DNA of 14,753 nucleotides. Origin: an uncultured Spartobacteria bacterium (lineage in GTDB: Bacteria > Verrucomicrobiota > Verrucomicrobiia > Chthoniobacterales > Terrimicrobiaceae). Shown here one piece after another: positions 1 to 7,400 of the stretch. Location of the stretch: the NCBI GenBank assembly GCA_903915315.1, contig CAIWSO010000328.1, positions 1 through 14,753 on the forward strand, given 5' to 3'. Positions within the stretch are counted from its first letter, which is position 1, and every line of letters begins with the position of its first letter. The translations under genes were made by a program, and so were the position numbers. The notes under the pieces were generated by a model that saw only the letters and a program-made list of their open reading frames with translations, was not told the DNA's origin and ran no database searches.

Positions 1-495
1 ATCACAGACCGCGCTAATGACCGCACTATCCTCAGGCACCGGATAAAAAGAATGAACAAAATACATCGAGACATCGCTTGGGAAGCCGCTGTAGAGAGAT
101 CCACGAACATCGGAGAGCGTATTCCACCCCATGTGCGGCACCTTCAGAGAGCCGCTGGGAAAACGCACCACGCGACCCTTGAGAATCCCAAGACCGGGCA
201 CACCGGGGGATTCCTCACTGGATTCAAAGAGCAACTGATAGCCTAGGCAGATGCCGAGATACGGACGACCTTCCAATGTCCACTCCCGAACGGAATCCCA
301 CATGCCACTGGCTCGGAGATTCGCCGCACACTGATGGAAGTGCCCTTGACCCGGCACAACAATCCCATCGACGCCCCCCAACTGCGTGGCTGCCGTGACA
401 AGACTGGGCGTGACTCCAGCCACTTCCAAGGCCTTGCAAACACTGCGCAAATTCCCGCTGCCGTAATCAATGACGCCAATGGATTTTTTATTCAT
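1..495 (-). CDS. hisH: Imidazole glycerol phosphate synthase, glutamine amidotransferase subunit HisH (C-terminus off window)
   Basis: HisH hydrolyses glutamine and passes ammonia to HisF, which makes imidazole glycerol phosphate and AICAR in histidine synthesis. The reading frame from ATG at 495 is open to the left edge (165 codons). It starts with the class I amidotransferase pattern IGVIDYGSGNL (residues 6-16), followed by the oxyanion-strand VVPGQGHF (46-53) and the nucleophile motif GICLGYQLLFE with Cys83. HisH is normally about 200-215 residues, so roughly 40 residues, including the expected His-x-Glu of the catalytic triad, lie outside the window. It follows hisB by 35 bp on the same strand and is probably cotranscribed. 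The only purine-rich stretch, AAGGG, touches the ATG, so the start is not well placed for a classical Shine-Dalgarno. Seen: motifs and truncation by the window edge. Inferred: hisA/hisF further downstream. Confidence 0.95.
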   Translation of the reverse strand, partial: MNKKSIGVIDYGSGNLRSVCKALEVAGVTPSLVTAATQLGGVDGIVVPGQGHFHQCAANLRASGMWDSVREWTLEGRPYLGICLGYQLLFESSEESPGVPGLGILKGRVVRFPSGSLKVPHMGWNTLSDVRGSLYSGFPSDVSMYFVHSFYPVPEDSAVISAVCD

Positions 496-530
496 CCCTT
501 AAAATCTTACTCCGCAAACGCGTCGGCAAA

Positions 531-1121
531 TCAAAGAACACCCTTGGTGCTCGGAACCCCCTGGACGCGGGGATCGATGCGGGTCGCTTGATCCAAGGCA
601 CGGGCGAGCGATTTGAAAATCCCCTCCGCCATATGGTGGGCATCCCGACCGGCCAAGATATCAACATGCAAATTCATTCCGCCATGCACGGAAATCGCGC
701 GAAGAAATTCCTCGACCAACTGAAAGGTGAATGCAGATCCGATAACGTCCGCTTTTTTTGGAGCCTTGTAGCTCAGATAGGGGCGACCGCTCAAATCTAC
801 GACCGACCTGACAAGAGCCTCGTCCATAGGAACGTAAGCCGAACCATAGCGCTGAATGCCAACCTTGTCTCCCAAGGCACGGTCTAGGGCTTGGCCGATT
901 AGAATACCTGTGTCTTCGACTGTATGATGGTAATCGACCTCAATGTCCCCTTTTGCAGTCAGATCGAGGTCCATGAGTCCATGCTTCGAAAAAAGCGTGA
1001 GCATGTGATCAAAAAACGGAATGCCGGTAGAAATACGCGATTTTCCACATCCATCGAGATTGAGTGTGAGTTGGATGGACGTTTCGGATGTCGTGCGCTC
1101 AAGAGTGGATTCGCGGGGCAT
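531..1121 (-). CDS. hisB: Imidazoleglycerol-phosphate dehydratase (monofunctional HisB)
   Basis: This Mn-dependent enzyme dehydrates imidazoleglycerol phosphate to imidazole acetol phosphate, the step after HisH/HisF. The 196-residue product has the whole dehydratase fold. The N-terminus reads RTTSETSIQLTLNLDG, then FFDHML (residues 37-41) with the first metal-ligand His. The repeated metal signatures follow: YHHTVEDTGI (64-73) and AHHMAEGIFK (161-170), each with the HHxxE pattern. The C-terminal PSTKGVL is typical of the family. About 195 residues is the usual length for a monofunctional HisB. There is no fused HAD histidinol-phosphatase domain as in enteric HisB, so that activity must come from another gene. 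The ATG at 1121 puts the conserved N-terminal strand in the expected place, although no clear Shine-Dalgarno precedes it. It is divergent from the phosphatase gene at 1200 across 78 bp. Confidence 0.97.
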   Translation of the reverse strand: MPRESTLERTTSETSIQLTLNLDGCGKSRISTGIPFFDHMLTLFSKHGLMDLDLTAKGDIEVDYHHTVEDTGILIGQALDRALGDKVGIQRYGSAYVPMDEALVRSVVDLSGRPYLSYKAPKKADVIGSAFTFQLVEEFLRAISVHGGMNLHVDILAGRDAHHMAEGIFKSLARALDQATRIDPRVQGVPSTKGVL

Positions 1122-1150
1122 GACGACGACTTAAGCAGATGCCGACAACT

Positions 1151-1182
1151 TTGAAAAGGCCCACGAACCACTCATTTAAAAT
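1151..1182 (+). promoter_or_regulatory. Possible promoter for the phosphatase-ispF pair
   Basis: TTGAAA at 1151-1156 followed by an AT-rich CATTTAAAAT (1173-1182) resembles a sigma-70 -35/-10 pair. Spacing depends on the register (16 bp to CATTTA, 20 bp to TAAAAT), and neither gives a good consensus at 17 bp. If real, the leader to ATG 1200 would be very short, and the ATG at 1224 would have a more normal leader. This is a weak match in the 78-bp gap between divergent hisB and the phosphatase gene. Confidence 0.2.
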
Positions 1183-1199
1183 CTTGCACCCCCTGCGCC

Positions 1200-1973
1200 A
1201 TGGCATCGAAACTAGTCGCAAGCATGGAATCAGAAACTTATTTGGCTACGGCCGTCGAGGCCGCGCAGGCTGCTGGCGGATTTCTTCGGGCAAACTTCGG
1301 CCGCCCGCTCACGGTGGATGAAAATCTCGCCCACGACATCAAACTCGAACTCGACAAACGCACCCAGGTTTTGATCGAAACCCTGATCCTCTCTAAATTT
1401 CCCGACCATGCGATCTATGGGGAAGAAGGGATTAGCGGCGACCAGTCCAGCGAGTTTCAATGGATCATTGATCCGATCGACGGCACGGTGAATTATTTTT
1501 ACTCGATACCCCACTTCGCTGTCTCAATCGCACTCCGCCGCAATGGGAAAATCATCGTCGGTGTCATCTACGACCCGATGCGGGACGAAATGTGGTCGGT
1601 GCGGGAGGGGCAACCCGCCTTGCTCAACGGACAACCTATCGCAGTCAGCACCCGCACGCAGCTCAGTGAATCGATTGTTTCCGTTGGTGTTTCCAAGTCC
1701 CTTAACTCAATAAATCGCGGACTTCCTCTTTTTGAAAAAATGGTCCGCGGGGCCAAAAAATGCCGCATGATGGGTAGTGCCTCGCTCGACATCGCCTATG
1801 TTTCCTGCGGCCGCCTTGATGCCTATATCGAAAGCATGATCAGCCTCTGGGATGTCGCCGCCGGCATCCTCCTTGTCGAATCCGCCGGCGGGCGAGTCGA
1901 CCTCACTCCTCACGAATCTGCCGCCGACAAATACGGCATCGTCGCAACCAGTGGCCTTATCCCGATCGAATGA
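1200..1973 (+). CDS. Inositol-monophosphatase family phosphatase (SuhB/HisN-like)
   Basis: A Mg-dependent, Li-sensitive-type phosphatase fold of 257 residues, the normal family length. The metal and phosphate motifs are all present: GEEG (74-77), DPIDGTVNY (91-99) and LWDVAAG (216-222) with Asp218. The block PHFAVSIALRRNGK and VIYDPMRDEMW resembles E. coli SuhB. Possible substrates are myo-inositol-1-phosphate, other sugar phosphates or histidinol phosphate. The adjacent hisB lacks a histidinol-phosphatase domain, and IMPase-type HisN enzymes are known, so a role in histidine synthesis is plausible but not shown. The start is uncertain. ATG 1200 gives the longest form, while ATG 1224 (MESETYLATAV) fits family N-termini equally well, and neither has a strong ribosome site. 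The stop overlaps the ispF start (ATGA), indicating translational coupling. Confidence 0.9.
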   Translation: MASKLVASMESETYLATAVEAAQAAGGFLRANFGRPLTVDENLAHDIKLELDKRTQVLIETLILSKFPDHAIYGEEGISGDQSSEFQWIIDPIDGTVNYFYSIPHFAVSIALRRNGKIIVGVIYDPMRDEMWSVREGQPALLNGQPIAVSTRTQLSESIVSVGVSKSLNSINRGLPLFEKMVRGAKKCRMMGSASLDIAYVSCGRLDAYIESMISLWDVAAGILLVESAGGRVDLTPHESAADKYGIVATSGLIPIE

Positions 1974-2449
1974 TCGCGTCCGGCATTGGCTATGACGTCC
2001 ACCGCCTCGTCACCGGACGCCCACTGATTCTGGGTGGAGTTGAAATCCCCCACCCGCTTGGTCTCGACGGCCACTCGGATGCGGACGTCCTTTGCCACGC
2101 CATCGCCGACGCTCTTCTGGGCGCAGCGGGTGAACCTGACATCGGTCACCTTTTTCCAAACACAGATCAGAGTATTCGTGGAATCAGCAGTTTGGAAATT
2201 CTTCGCCGTGTGCGGGCCCTACTGGACGAAAAGTCCATCGCGATCCACAATATTGATTCCACCCTTGTTGCCGAAGAGCCCCGTATCTCGCCTTATCTTG
2301 CGAATATGAAGGAACTCGTCGGAGCTGCATTAAATCTCCCTCCAGCGCGTGTGGGTATCAAAGCCACCACCAACGAGACGATGGGATTCCTTGGTCGCGG
2401 GGAAGGCATGGCCGCCATGGCGACCGCGTGCGTGGACAGACCACTCTAG
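1970..2449 (+). CDS. ispF: 2-C-methyl-D-erythritol 2,4-cyclodiphosphate synthase
   Basis: IspF converts CDP-methylerythritol 2-phosphate to the cyclic diphosphate MEcPP with release of CMP, in the MEP isoprenoid pathway. It works as a homotrimer with zinc at the active site. The 159-residue product has the zinc ligands Asp9 and His11 in GIGYDVHR and His43 in DADVLCHA. It also has the LDGHSDAD strand-turn (32-39), DIGHLFPNTD (57-66), and the C-terminal KATTNETMGFLGRGEG that closes the CMP site. Length and motifs are complete. It starts in an ATGA overlap with the phosphatase gene. Its stop TAG lies inside the CTAG at 2446-2449, which is also the stop of the convergent Hsp70 gene. No ispD is fused or adjacent, unlike the common ispDF layout. 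Confidence 0.97.
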   Translation: MIASGIGYDVHRLVTGRPLILGGVEIPHPLGLDGHSDADVLCHAIADALLGAAGEPDIGHLFPNTDQSIRGISSLEILRRVRALLDEKSIAIHNIDSTLVAEEPRISPYLANMKELVGAALNLPPARVGIKATTNETMGFLGRGEGMAAMATACVDRPL

Positions 2450-4104
2450 GACTCCGCGAGAGTTTTTTCGATCAAAGCCGTCGCAAGAGGCTCGGTGATG
2501 GTGTCGAGTTCCTTGAGAAGGGACTTGAGCTGGGCAGTAGCCTGCAAATCGATCGCGGAACGCATCGCAAGCACAAGTCGATCTATCTCCAAGCGAATAC
2601 CATCGGGCACCTCGCCTTCAAGCTGCACCAGAGCCGCAGCAATCGCCGGCAGCATTTCGTCGGCTTTGATTTTCGCTTCTGTGAAGATGCGTTCATCCAT
2701 GTCCTCAAAAGCGTGCTCCAGCGAATCGCCGAGCATCTTTTCCACCGCTTCATCGGAAACTTCAACCGCGCTTTGGATCTGCACCACGGTATCGCGCAAA
2801 GTGACCGTATCTCTCGCCAGAACGTGAAGAATGCCGTTGGCATCAAGTTCAAACTGGACACCGACCCTGGCCTGCCCCTTCGGTGATGGAGTAAATACCA
2901 CATCCATCTCGCCGAGTTTCCAGTTGTCACGGGCCATCTCACGCTCCCCTTGCAGAACGCTGATCCGCATCGACGCTTGATTCGCAACGGCATTGGTGAA
3001 CATTTCTCCCGCCTTGCAGGGAATGGTCGTGTTGCGGGGAATAATGACGTTCATCAAGCCTCCGAATGTTTCGATGCCGAGGGAAAGCGGCGTCACATCG
3101 AGAAGGGTGACATTTTGTAATCCCCCCTCAAGTATACCGGCTTGAATAGTAGCACCGAGGGCGACCGCCTCATCGGGATGTTGACTCACATCCGGCTCAC
3201 GGCCAAAAAGTGAAGCCACAAACCTCCGAACAAGCGGCATGCGAGTGGCTCCGCCAACAAGAACAACGGCATCGAGCGAAGATGTTTCAAAATGGGCATC
3301 GGCCAACGATTGCAAGCAATGCGCGCGCGTCCTATCGACCACGGGTTGGCAAATGCGCTCCAAGTCGTCACGGAAATAGGTCTTCCCATCGCAGTCGAAT
3401 GAATCCGCATCGGTCAGATGACGTTTGATTTTTTCGGCATCGGTCAAAGGGATTACCCATGCCGCAGCCAAAGCCGCATCGAGATCATCGCCTCCAAGAC
3501 GCGTATCCCCGTTCGTCGATAAAACCTCAAAGACACCCTGCCTCAACTCCAGAACTGAAATATCAAATGTTCCCCCGCCCAAGTCATAAACCGCTACCCG
3601 AGCATCCTCCCCCAAGCGATCGAGTCCATAGGCCAATGCTGCTGCTGTGGGTTCACTCAGAAGACGCTCGACAGTAAAGCCAGCAGCCTCACCAGCGCGC
3701 TTTGTTGCCGATCGCTGGGCATCGTTGAAATAAGCGGGCACGGTAATCACCGCTCGGTCGACCACGCGACCACAGGCCTTTTCGAGATCAGCTTTGAGTT
3801 TAGCGAGAATGAGAGCGGAGACCTCTTCTGGGAGAAGGGTTTTTCCTCCCAAATGAACCCGAAGACTGGACTCGGATGCCCTTGTTCCCATGAGCCTCTT
3901 CACCGAAGTGACAACCTGTGCAGGATCGGTTTTTCTTTTTTCCAAGGCAGGCCACCCCACCAAATGCTCCTCGGAATCGGCGTCAAACCAGACCGCAGAA
4001 GGCGTCAGGCGCTGACCACGCTCATCGGCAATAAGAACGGGAAAACCGCTTTCCATGACACCCACTAGCGAGTGGGTCGTACCGAGATCAATTCCTGCAA
4101 TCAT
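2446..4104 (-). CDS. Compact Hsp70-family chaperone (DnaK/HscA-like)
   Basis: An ATP-dependent Hsp70. The nucleotide-binding domain shows phosphate loop 1 GIDLGTTHS (4-12), catalytic-Lys segment SVKRLMG (67-73), VPAYFNDAQR (122-131), phosphate loop 2 DLGGGTFDIS (174-183) and the adenosine motif VLVGGATRMP (281-290). The interdomain linker TLLDVTPLSLGIET (333-346) leads to the substrate-binding domain with IPRNTTIP and VLQGEREMARDN, then a short helical lid. At 552 residues it is well below DnaK (about 638) and E. coli HscA (616). The stretch between GGDDLD (205-209) and the next helix is about 19 residues shorter than in HscA, within NBD subdomain IIB, and the lid is also short. ATG 4104 is chosen because it puts IDLGTT at residue 5. 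A TTG at 4122 would add six residues. It lies 30 bp after infA. No dnaJ, grpE or isc gene is adjacent, so its co-chaperone is unknown. Confidence 0.92.
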   Translation of the reverse strand: MIAGIDLGTTHSLVGVMESGFPVLIADERGQRLTPSAVWFDADSEEHLVGWPALEKRKTDPAQVVTSVKRLMGTRASESSLRVHLGGKTLLPEEVSALILAKLKADLEKACGRVVDRAVITVPAYFNDAQRSATKRAGEAAGFTVERLLSEPTAAALAYGLDRLGEDARVAVYDLGGGTFDISVLELRQGVFEVLSTNGDTRLGGDDLDAALAAAWVIPLTDAEKIKRHLTDADSFDCDGKTYFRDDLERICQPVVDRTRAHCLQSLADAHFETSSLDAVVLVGGATRMPLVRRFVASLFGREPDVSQHPDEAVALGATIQAGILEGGLQNVTLLDVTPLSLGIETFGGLMNVIIPRNTTIPCKAGEMFTNAVANQASMRISVLQGEREMARDNWKLGEMDVVFTPSPKGQARVGVQFELDANGILHVLARDTVTLRDTVVQIQSAVEVSDEAVEKMLGDSLEHAFEDMDERIFTEAKIKADEMLPAIAAALVQLEGEVPDGIRLEIDRLVLAMRSAIDLQATAQLKSLLKELDTITEPLATALIEKTLAES

Positions 4105-4134
4105 GCAAAAATCGTCCACCAAGGGCAGACGAAA

Positions 4135-4380
4135 CTAGTGACGACGTGGACGTGGGGCGTGTCCGGACTCGCGGAAGGTGATGCGACCTTTCGTCAGGTC
4201 GTAGGGTGAAATCTCAACAGTGACTTTGTCCCCTGGAACAATGCGGATGAAATTTTTTCTCATCTTTCCCGATATGTGGGAAAGGATGACGTGATCGTTG
4301 GAAAGCTTGACCCGAAAAAGAGTTCCGGGAAGAACATCCACAACAATACCGTCAGTAGTAATACAATCGTCTTTAGCCAT
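4135..4380 (-). CDS. infA: Translation initiation factor IF-1
   Basis: IF-1 binds the 30S A site during initiation and has a single S1/OB fold. The 81-residue product matches the family along its whole length. It begins with MAKDDCI, then GIVVDVLPGTLFRVKL, the signature HISGKMRKNFIRI (positions 35-47), GDKVTVEISPYDLTKGRITFR and a basic tail GHAPRPRRH. E. coli IF-1 has 72 residues, so the tail is a small extension of about nine residues. The start ATG at 4380 is fixed by the conserved MAK N-terminus, although no clear Shine-Dalgarno precedes it. The Hsp70 gene follows after 30 bp on the same strand and is likely cotranscribed. Upstream is the 134-bp divergent spacer shared with the TPR gene. 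Confidence 0.97.
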   Translation of the reverse strand: MAKDDCITTDGIVVDVLPGTLFRVKLSNDHVILSHISGKMRKNFIRIVPGDKVTVEISPYDLTKGRITFRESGHAPRPRRH

Positions 4381-4514
4381 TCAAACATCTGAATACAAGC
4401 GGGACGAAGGGAACGCAACACCTAACCGTACAAACGCCCTCAGATTCGTAACTAAGGCGCTTTCTTTTTATTGCTATTTCCAGCCACAAATGAAATAGGG
4501 GACATGGCTGTTTT
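4381..4514. promoter_or_regulatory. Divergent intergenic region between infA and the envelope cassette
   Basis: This 134-bp spacer separates two divergent start codons and so must hold promoters for infA (minus) and the TPR-ExbB cassette (plus), unless they are read from further away. It is AT-rich in the half next to the cassette (about 4460-4500). I could not pick a convincing -35/-10 pair on either strand. It contains the inverted-repeat structure at 4474-4510 described separately, and a GGGGA at 4498-4502, 12 nt before the ATG at 4515, as a possible ribosome site. Confidence 0.5.
4474..4510 (+). promoter_or_regulatory. Interlocked inverted repeats (possible leader RNA pseudoknot)
   Basis: Two inverted repeats overlap in a crossed order. 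CTATTTC (4474-4480) is the exact complement of GAAATAG (4492-4498). CAGCCA (4481-4486), lying in the loop of the first hairpin, is the exact complement of TGGCTG (4505-4510). As RNA this is an H-type pseudoknot topology whose last loop holds the GGGGA that would serve as ribosome site for the ATG at 4515. The zero-length first loop means at least one pair would have to open, so geometry is tight. The base identities are directly visible. A regulatory role is speculation, and short repeats of this size can arise by chance. Confidence 0.25.
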
Positions 4515-7400
4515 ATGCTGTCACAATTACCAACGAGGACTTGTGGTTTAAGGACAGTTTTGGCATGCGTGGTTATCGCATCCGTCGGGAGCGTCACCTT
4601 GGGTGCGACAGAGAAAGAAGTCCCCGTTGCCCAGGTTGGACTTACCGCTGACGAAGCCTTTGCGGACGCACAACGCTTATTCATCGAGAAAAAATATCCT
4701 GAAGCGGCTGCTGTTTACGCCAAGTTTCGAGAGGACTATGGAAAATCAGCGGAAGCCGAAACGGCCCTGCGGAACTCTTTGTATCCCTTTGCGTATTGCC
4801 TCATGGCATCGAAGGACTATCCGCAAGCCGTGACAGCGATCACCGAAGCCTTGGCGGCCACTCCGCCGCTCGAGCCCGAGCGCCTTCTCGAGCTTCAGTT
4901 TTGGTTGGGAGTATCCTACTTTCAAACCAAAGATGCTGGCGCAGCGAGGGAATCACTGGAAAAATTTATCTCCATGGCTGAGGAAGGAACCACTAAGAAT
5001 CCCCTCTTCAAAAGGCAGAATCCCATTGCCACCCACATCCCAGAAGCGCGCTTGCTGTCAGCCTCAACATGGCTGGCCGAGGGCAAACACCGCGAAGCTG
5101 CGGATCATTTTACGCAACTCATTCCCCTCTTGGACAAGGAAGATCGTGGTAGAGCCGTGATCTACCAACTCTACGCGCTTCAGGAATGTTCCGACGACGA
5201 GTCAGCGCTTCGAGTAGTCCATTCCCAATACCCCGACATGGAGAGCATCCCCCAGATCATCTCCTTTCAGATGCTCATCTTCAAATTGGGAGACCGATTC
5301 TTGGAACGCGGCGAGTTTCGAAAAGCGATTCAATGCCTGCATAAGGTGTGGCCTCGAGATCGAATGCTCAAGCATCAGGAGCAACGATTGGGTATTTTAG
5401 AGCAACGCCTCAAGGCAACGGACTTAAACTCGGCTGCTGATCCTTCCGCTAAAACTTTCACTTCGCGACTCATCGAAGACGTACGCCGGGAAATGGAAGG
5501 ATTCAAAAAAACGGAAGACTTTGACTCCGCACTCCAATTCCGCCTCGCGATGGCTTACCTGCGAATGGAACGCTACCGCGAAGCCGCCCTCATCATGGAA
5601 AACATGGTTGCCGCCTTACCTCCCAATGCACTCAATGAGCAAGCCTCGCTGAATGGAATTCGCTGCTGGAATGCCCTTGGAAATCAACCCAAGTCGATCT
5701 CGACAGCACAGACTTTTGCCACTCAATTTCCGAATTCCCAATTCCTACCACAGGTCCTTTTTATGGAAGGCGAAGCCTACCGGACAGCCCTCGAATTTGA
5801 AAAGGCGGTGGAAGTATTCGCCGAGCTTGCCGAGAAATTTCCCAAAGACGAATTCACTTCGCGAGCCCGATTTCTGAGGGCCTTCGCACTTCTCCAAGCC
5901 GAAAAAAACACGGAAAGCGCCGCCGCATTTAGTGATTTTGTGAATGCGTTTCCCACTCACGAACTCGTTGATGATGCTGACTACTGGTTGGGGATGTCTT
6001 GGGCCTTCGATAAACAATATGACAAGGCTCTCAAGGCCCTTGATGGGTATCTCGAAAAACACAAAAGCGGTATCCACCGGGGCGCAGCCGTTTACCGAAA
6101 GGCCTATTGCCATCAGCAAATGGGAAAATTCGGCACGGCCATCGACGAACTCCACGACTATCTGGAGAAATATCCCGGCGAACCCGAGAATGGCGAAGCG
6201 AGAATCCTTCTGGGCAACGCATTAATGAACGAAGGATTCATAGACGATGCCTTTGTCGTCTTTCGGGCTATTCCCGAGAGCGATAAAAAGCTGCACGAGG
6301 AGAGCATTTTTCGCACAGCAGATGGACTCAAGGCCTTGGAGGAAAAAGAGAAGTTTCGTGACCTCATGCTGGACTATATCTCCAAGAATCCCAAGTCCCC
6401 GCGCGTTGCGGAAGCCTTTGGCAACCTTGGCTGGTATTACCGGCAGTCCGATCAAATCGACATGGCTCGCGATACCTATTGGCGACCTATTACTGAGCAC
6501 GGAAACGATCCCGAGATCCGCTCGGTTGATGATCTTTTTCCGGCCCTGGCGCGACTATACCGGACTCCGGAAGAAGTTCTTCAATACGAGGCCCGCTTGG
6601 GAGACATGGCCACTGAAGCCAAGACTTCAAAAAAGACGACGCAGCTCATGCGAATCCTCTACGCGCAGTCGAGAAGCCTACTCAAAACTGCCCCCGAGCA
6701 ATCGCACGCGCTTCTTCTCGAAGCATTCCAATACGCCGATGTGAAAACAACGAGCCCTGTTCTTTTGGTTGATTTTGCAAACGCACTTATCGAATCCGGG
6801 CAAGAGAAGGTCGGAGAGGAACTCCTCCGCGACACATTGCGATGGAATCCGAGAGCGATGCAAAAAGATCGTATTCTTTCCAGCTTGGGGGACATAGAGC
6901 TTCGACACGGGAAAGAAAAAAAGGCCCTCGAATTTTATGCGAGGTTCGAAAAGGAAACCCTCGGCTCCGCCATTTTTGGCGAAACCATGCTGAAGCAAGC
7001 CAGACTTCTTAAAAAACGCGGTAACACCACCGAAACCCTTCGTGTTTTGGAAGCCATTCTCGCCTTCCCTGCTGCCAAAGGGCAGGAAAAAGCCGAGGCC
7101 CTTGTCACCATCGGAGACATCCATTTTGCGAATGGGAAACCCGAGACGGCGATCCCCTATTACCAACGTGTCTATGTGATGCATGGGCGATGGAAGCCTT
7201 GGGTTGCCAAGGCCTACCTACGCAGTGGAGAAGCTTTTGAAAAAATCAAGGACCCCACAAGTGCTCGCCGAACCTATCACGAACTGGTAAGCAATCCTGA
7301 GTTGGCGGAGTTTCCAGAAACGGAAACTGCCAGCAAACACCTGCTGGCACTCGGCGGCCCCCCGCCCAAGGAATCCAACGCAAAACCTCCGCAGGGATGA
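4515..7400 (+). CDS. Large exported TPR protein, first gene of the ExbB/ExbD/VWA cassette
   Basis: A 961-residue protein with an N-terminal signal sequence: basic TRTCGLR, a hydrophobic core around residues 13-29, and likely cleavage near 30-31 (LGA-TEK). The rest is almost entirely helical tetratricopeptide repeats, with recurring alternations such as ALEFEKAVEVFAELAEKFP, NTESAAAFSDFVNAFP and KFGTAIDELHDYLEKYP. The F-P-x-D spacing between repeats resembles the periplasmic BamD/CpoB-type class. The C-terminus is a short Pro-rich tail (GGPPPKESNAKPPQG). No enzyme motif is visible, so it is most likely a periplasmic or outer-membrane scaffold. Its stop overlaps the next start (ATGA at 7397), and the whole cassette through 11153 runs on one strand. 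ATG 4515 gives a good signal peptide, with GGGGA 12 nt upstream as a possible ribosome site. The specific partner cannot be named. Confidence 0.85.
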   Translation: MLSQLPTRTCGLRTVLACVVIASVGSVTLGATEKEVPVAQVGLTADEAFADAQRLFIEKKYPEAAAVYAKFREDYGKSAEAETALRNSLYPFAYCLMASKDYPQAVTAITEALAATPPLEPERLLELQFWLGVSYFQTKDAGAARESLEKFISMAEEGTTKNPLFKRQNPIATHIPEARLLSASTWLAEGKHREAADHFTQLIPLLDKEDRGRAVIYQLYALQECSDDESALRVVHSQYPDMESIPQIISFQMLIFKLGDRFLERGEFRKAIQCLHKVWPRDRMLKHQEQRLGILEQRLKATDLNSAADPSAKTFTSRLIEDVRREMEGFKKTEDFDSALQFRLAMAYLRMERYREAALIMENMVAALPPNALNEQASLNGIRCWNALGNQPKSISTAQTFATQFPNSQFLPQVLFMEGEAYRTALEFEKAVEVFAELAEKFPKDEFTSRARFLRAFALLQAEKNTESAAAFSDFVNAFPTHELVDDADYWLGMSWAFDKQYDKALKALDGYLEKHKSGIHRGAAVYRKAYCHQQMGKFGTAIDELHDYLEKYPGEPENGEARILLGNALMNEGFIDDAFVVFRAIPESDKKLHEESIFRTADGLKALEEKEKFRDLMLDYISKNPKSPRVAEAFGNLGWYYRQSDQIDMARDTYWRPITEHGNDPEIRSVDDLFPALARLYRTPEEVLQYEARLGDMATEAKTSKKTTQLMRILYAQSRSLLKTAPEQSHALLLEAFQYADVKTTSPVLLVDFANALIESGQEKVGEELLRDTLRWNPRAMQKDRILSSLGDIELRHGKEKKALEFYARFEKETLGSAIFGETMLKQARLLKKRGNTTETLRVLEAILAFPAAKGQEKAEALVTIGDIHFANGKPETAIPYYQRVYVMHGRWKPWVAKAYLRSGEAFEKIKDPTSARRTYHELVSNPELAEFPETETASKHLLALGGPPPKESNAKPPQG

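Noticed and set aside
4504..4551. 15-residue upstream open frame (ATG at 4504) overlapping the TPR gene start
   Set aside because: GGGGA is only two bases or so from its ATG, too close for good initiation, and the peptide has no leader-peptide feature such as a run of one amino acid. It was kept as a curiosity only.
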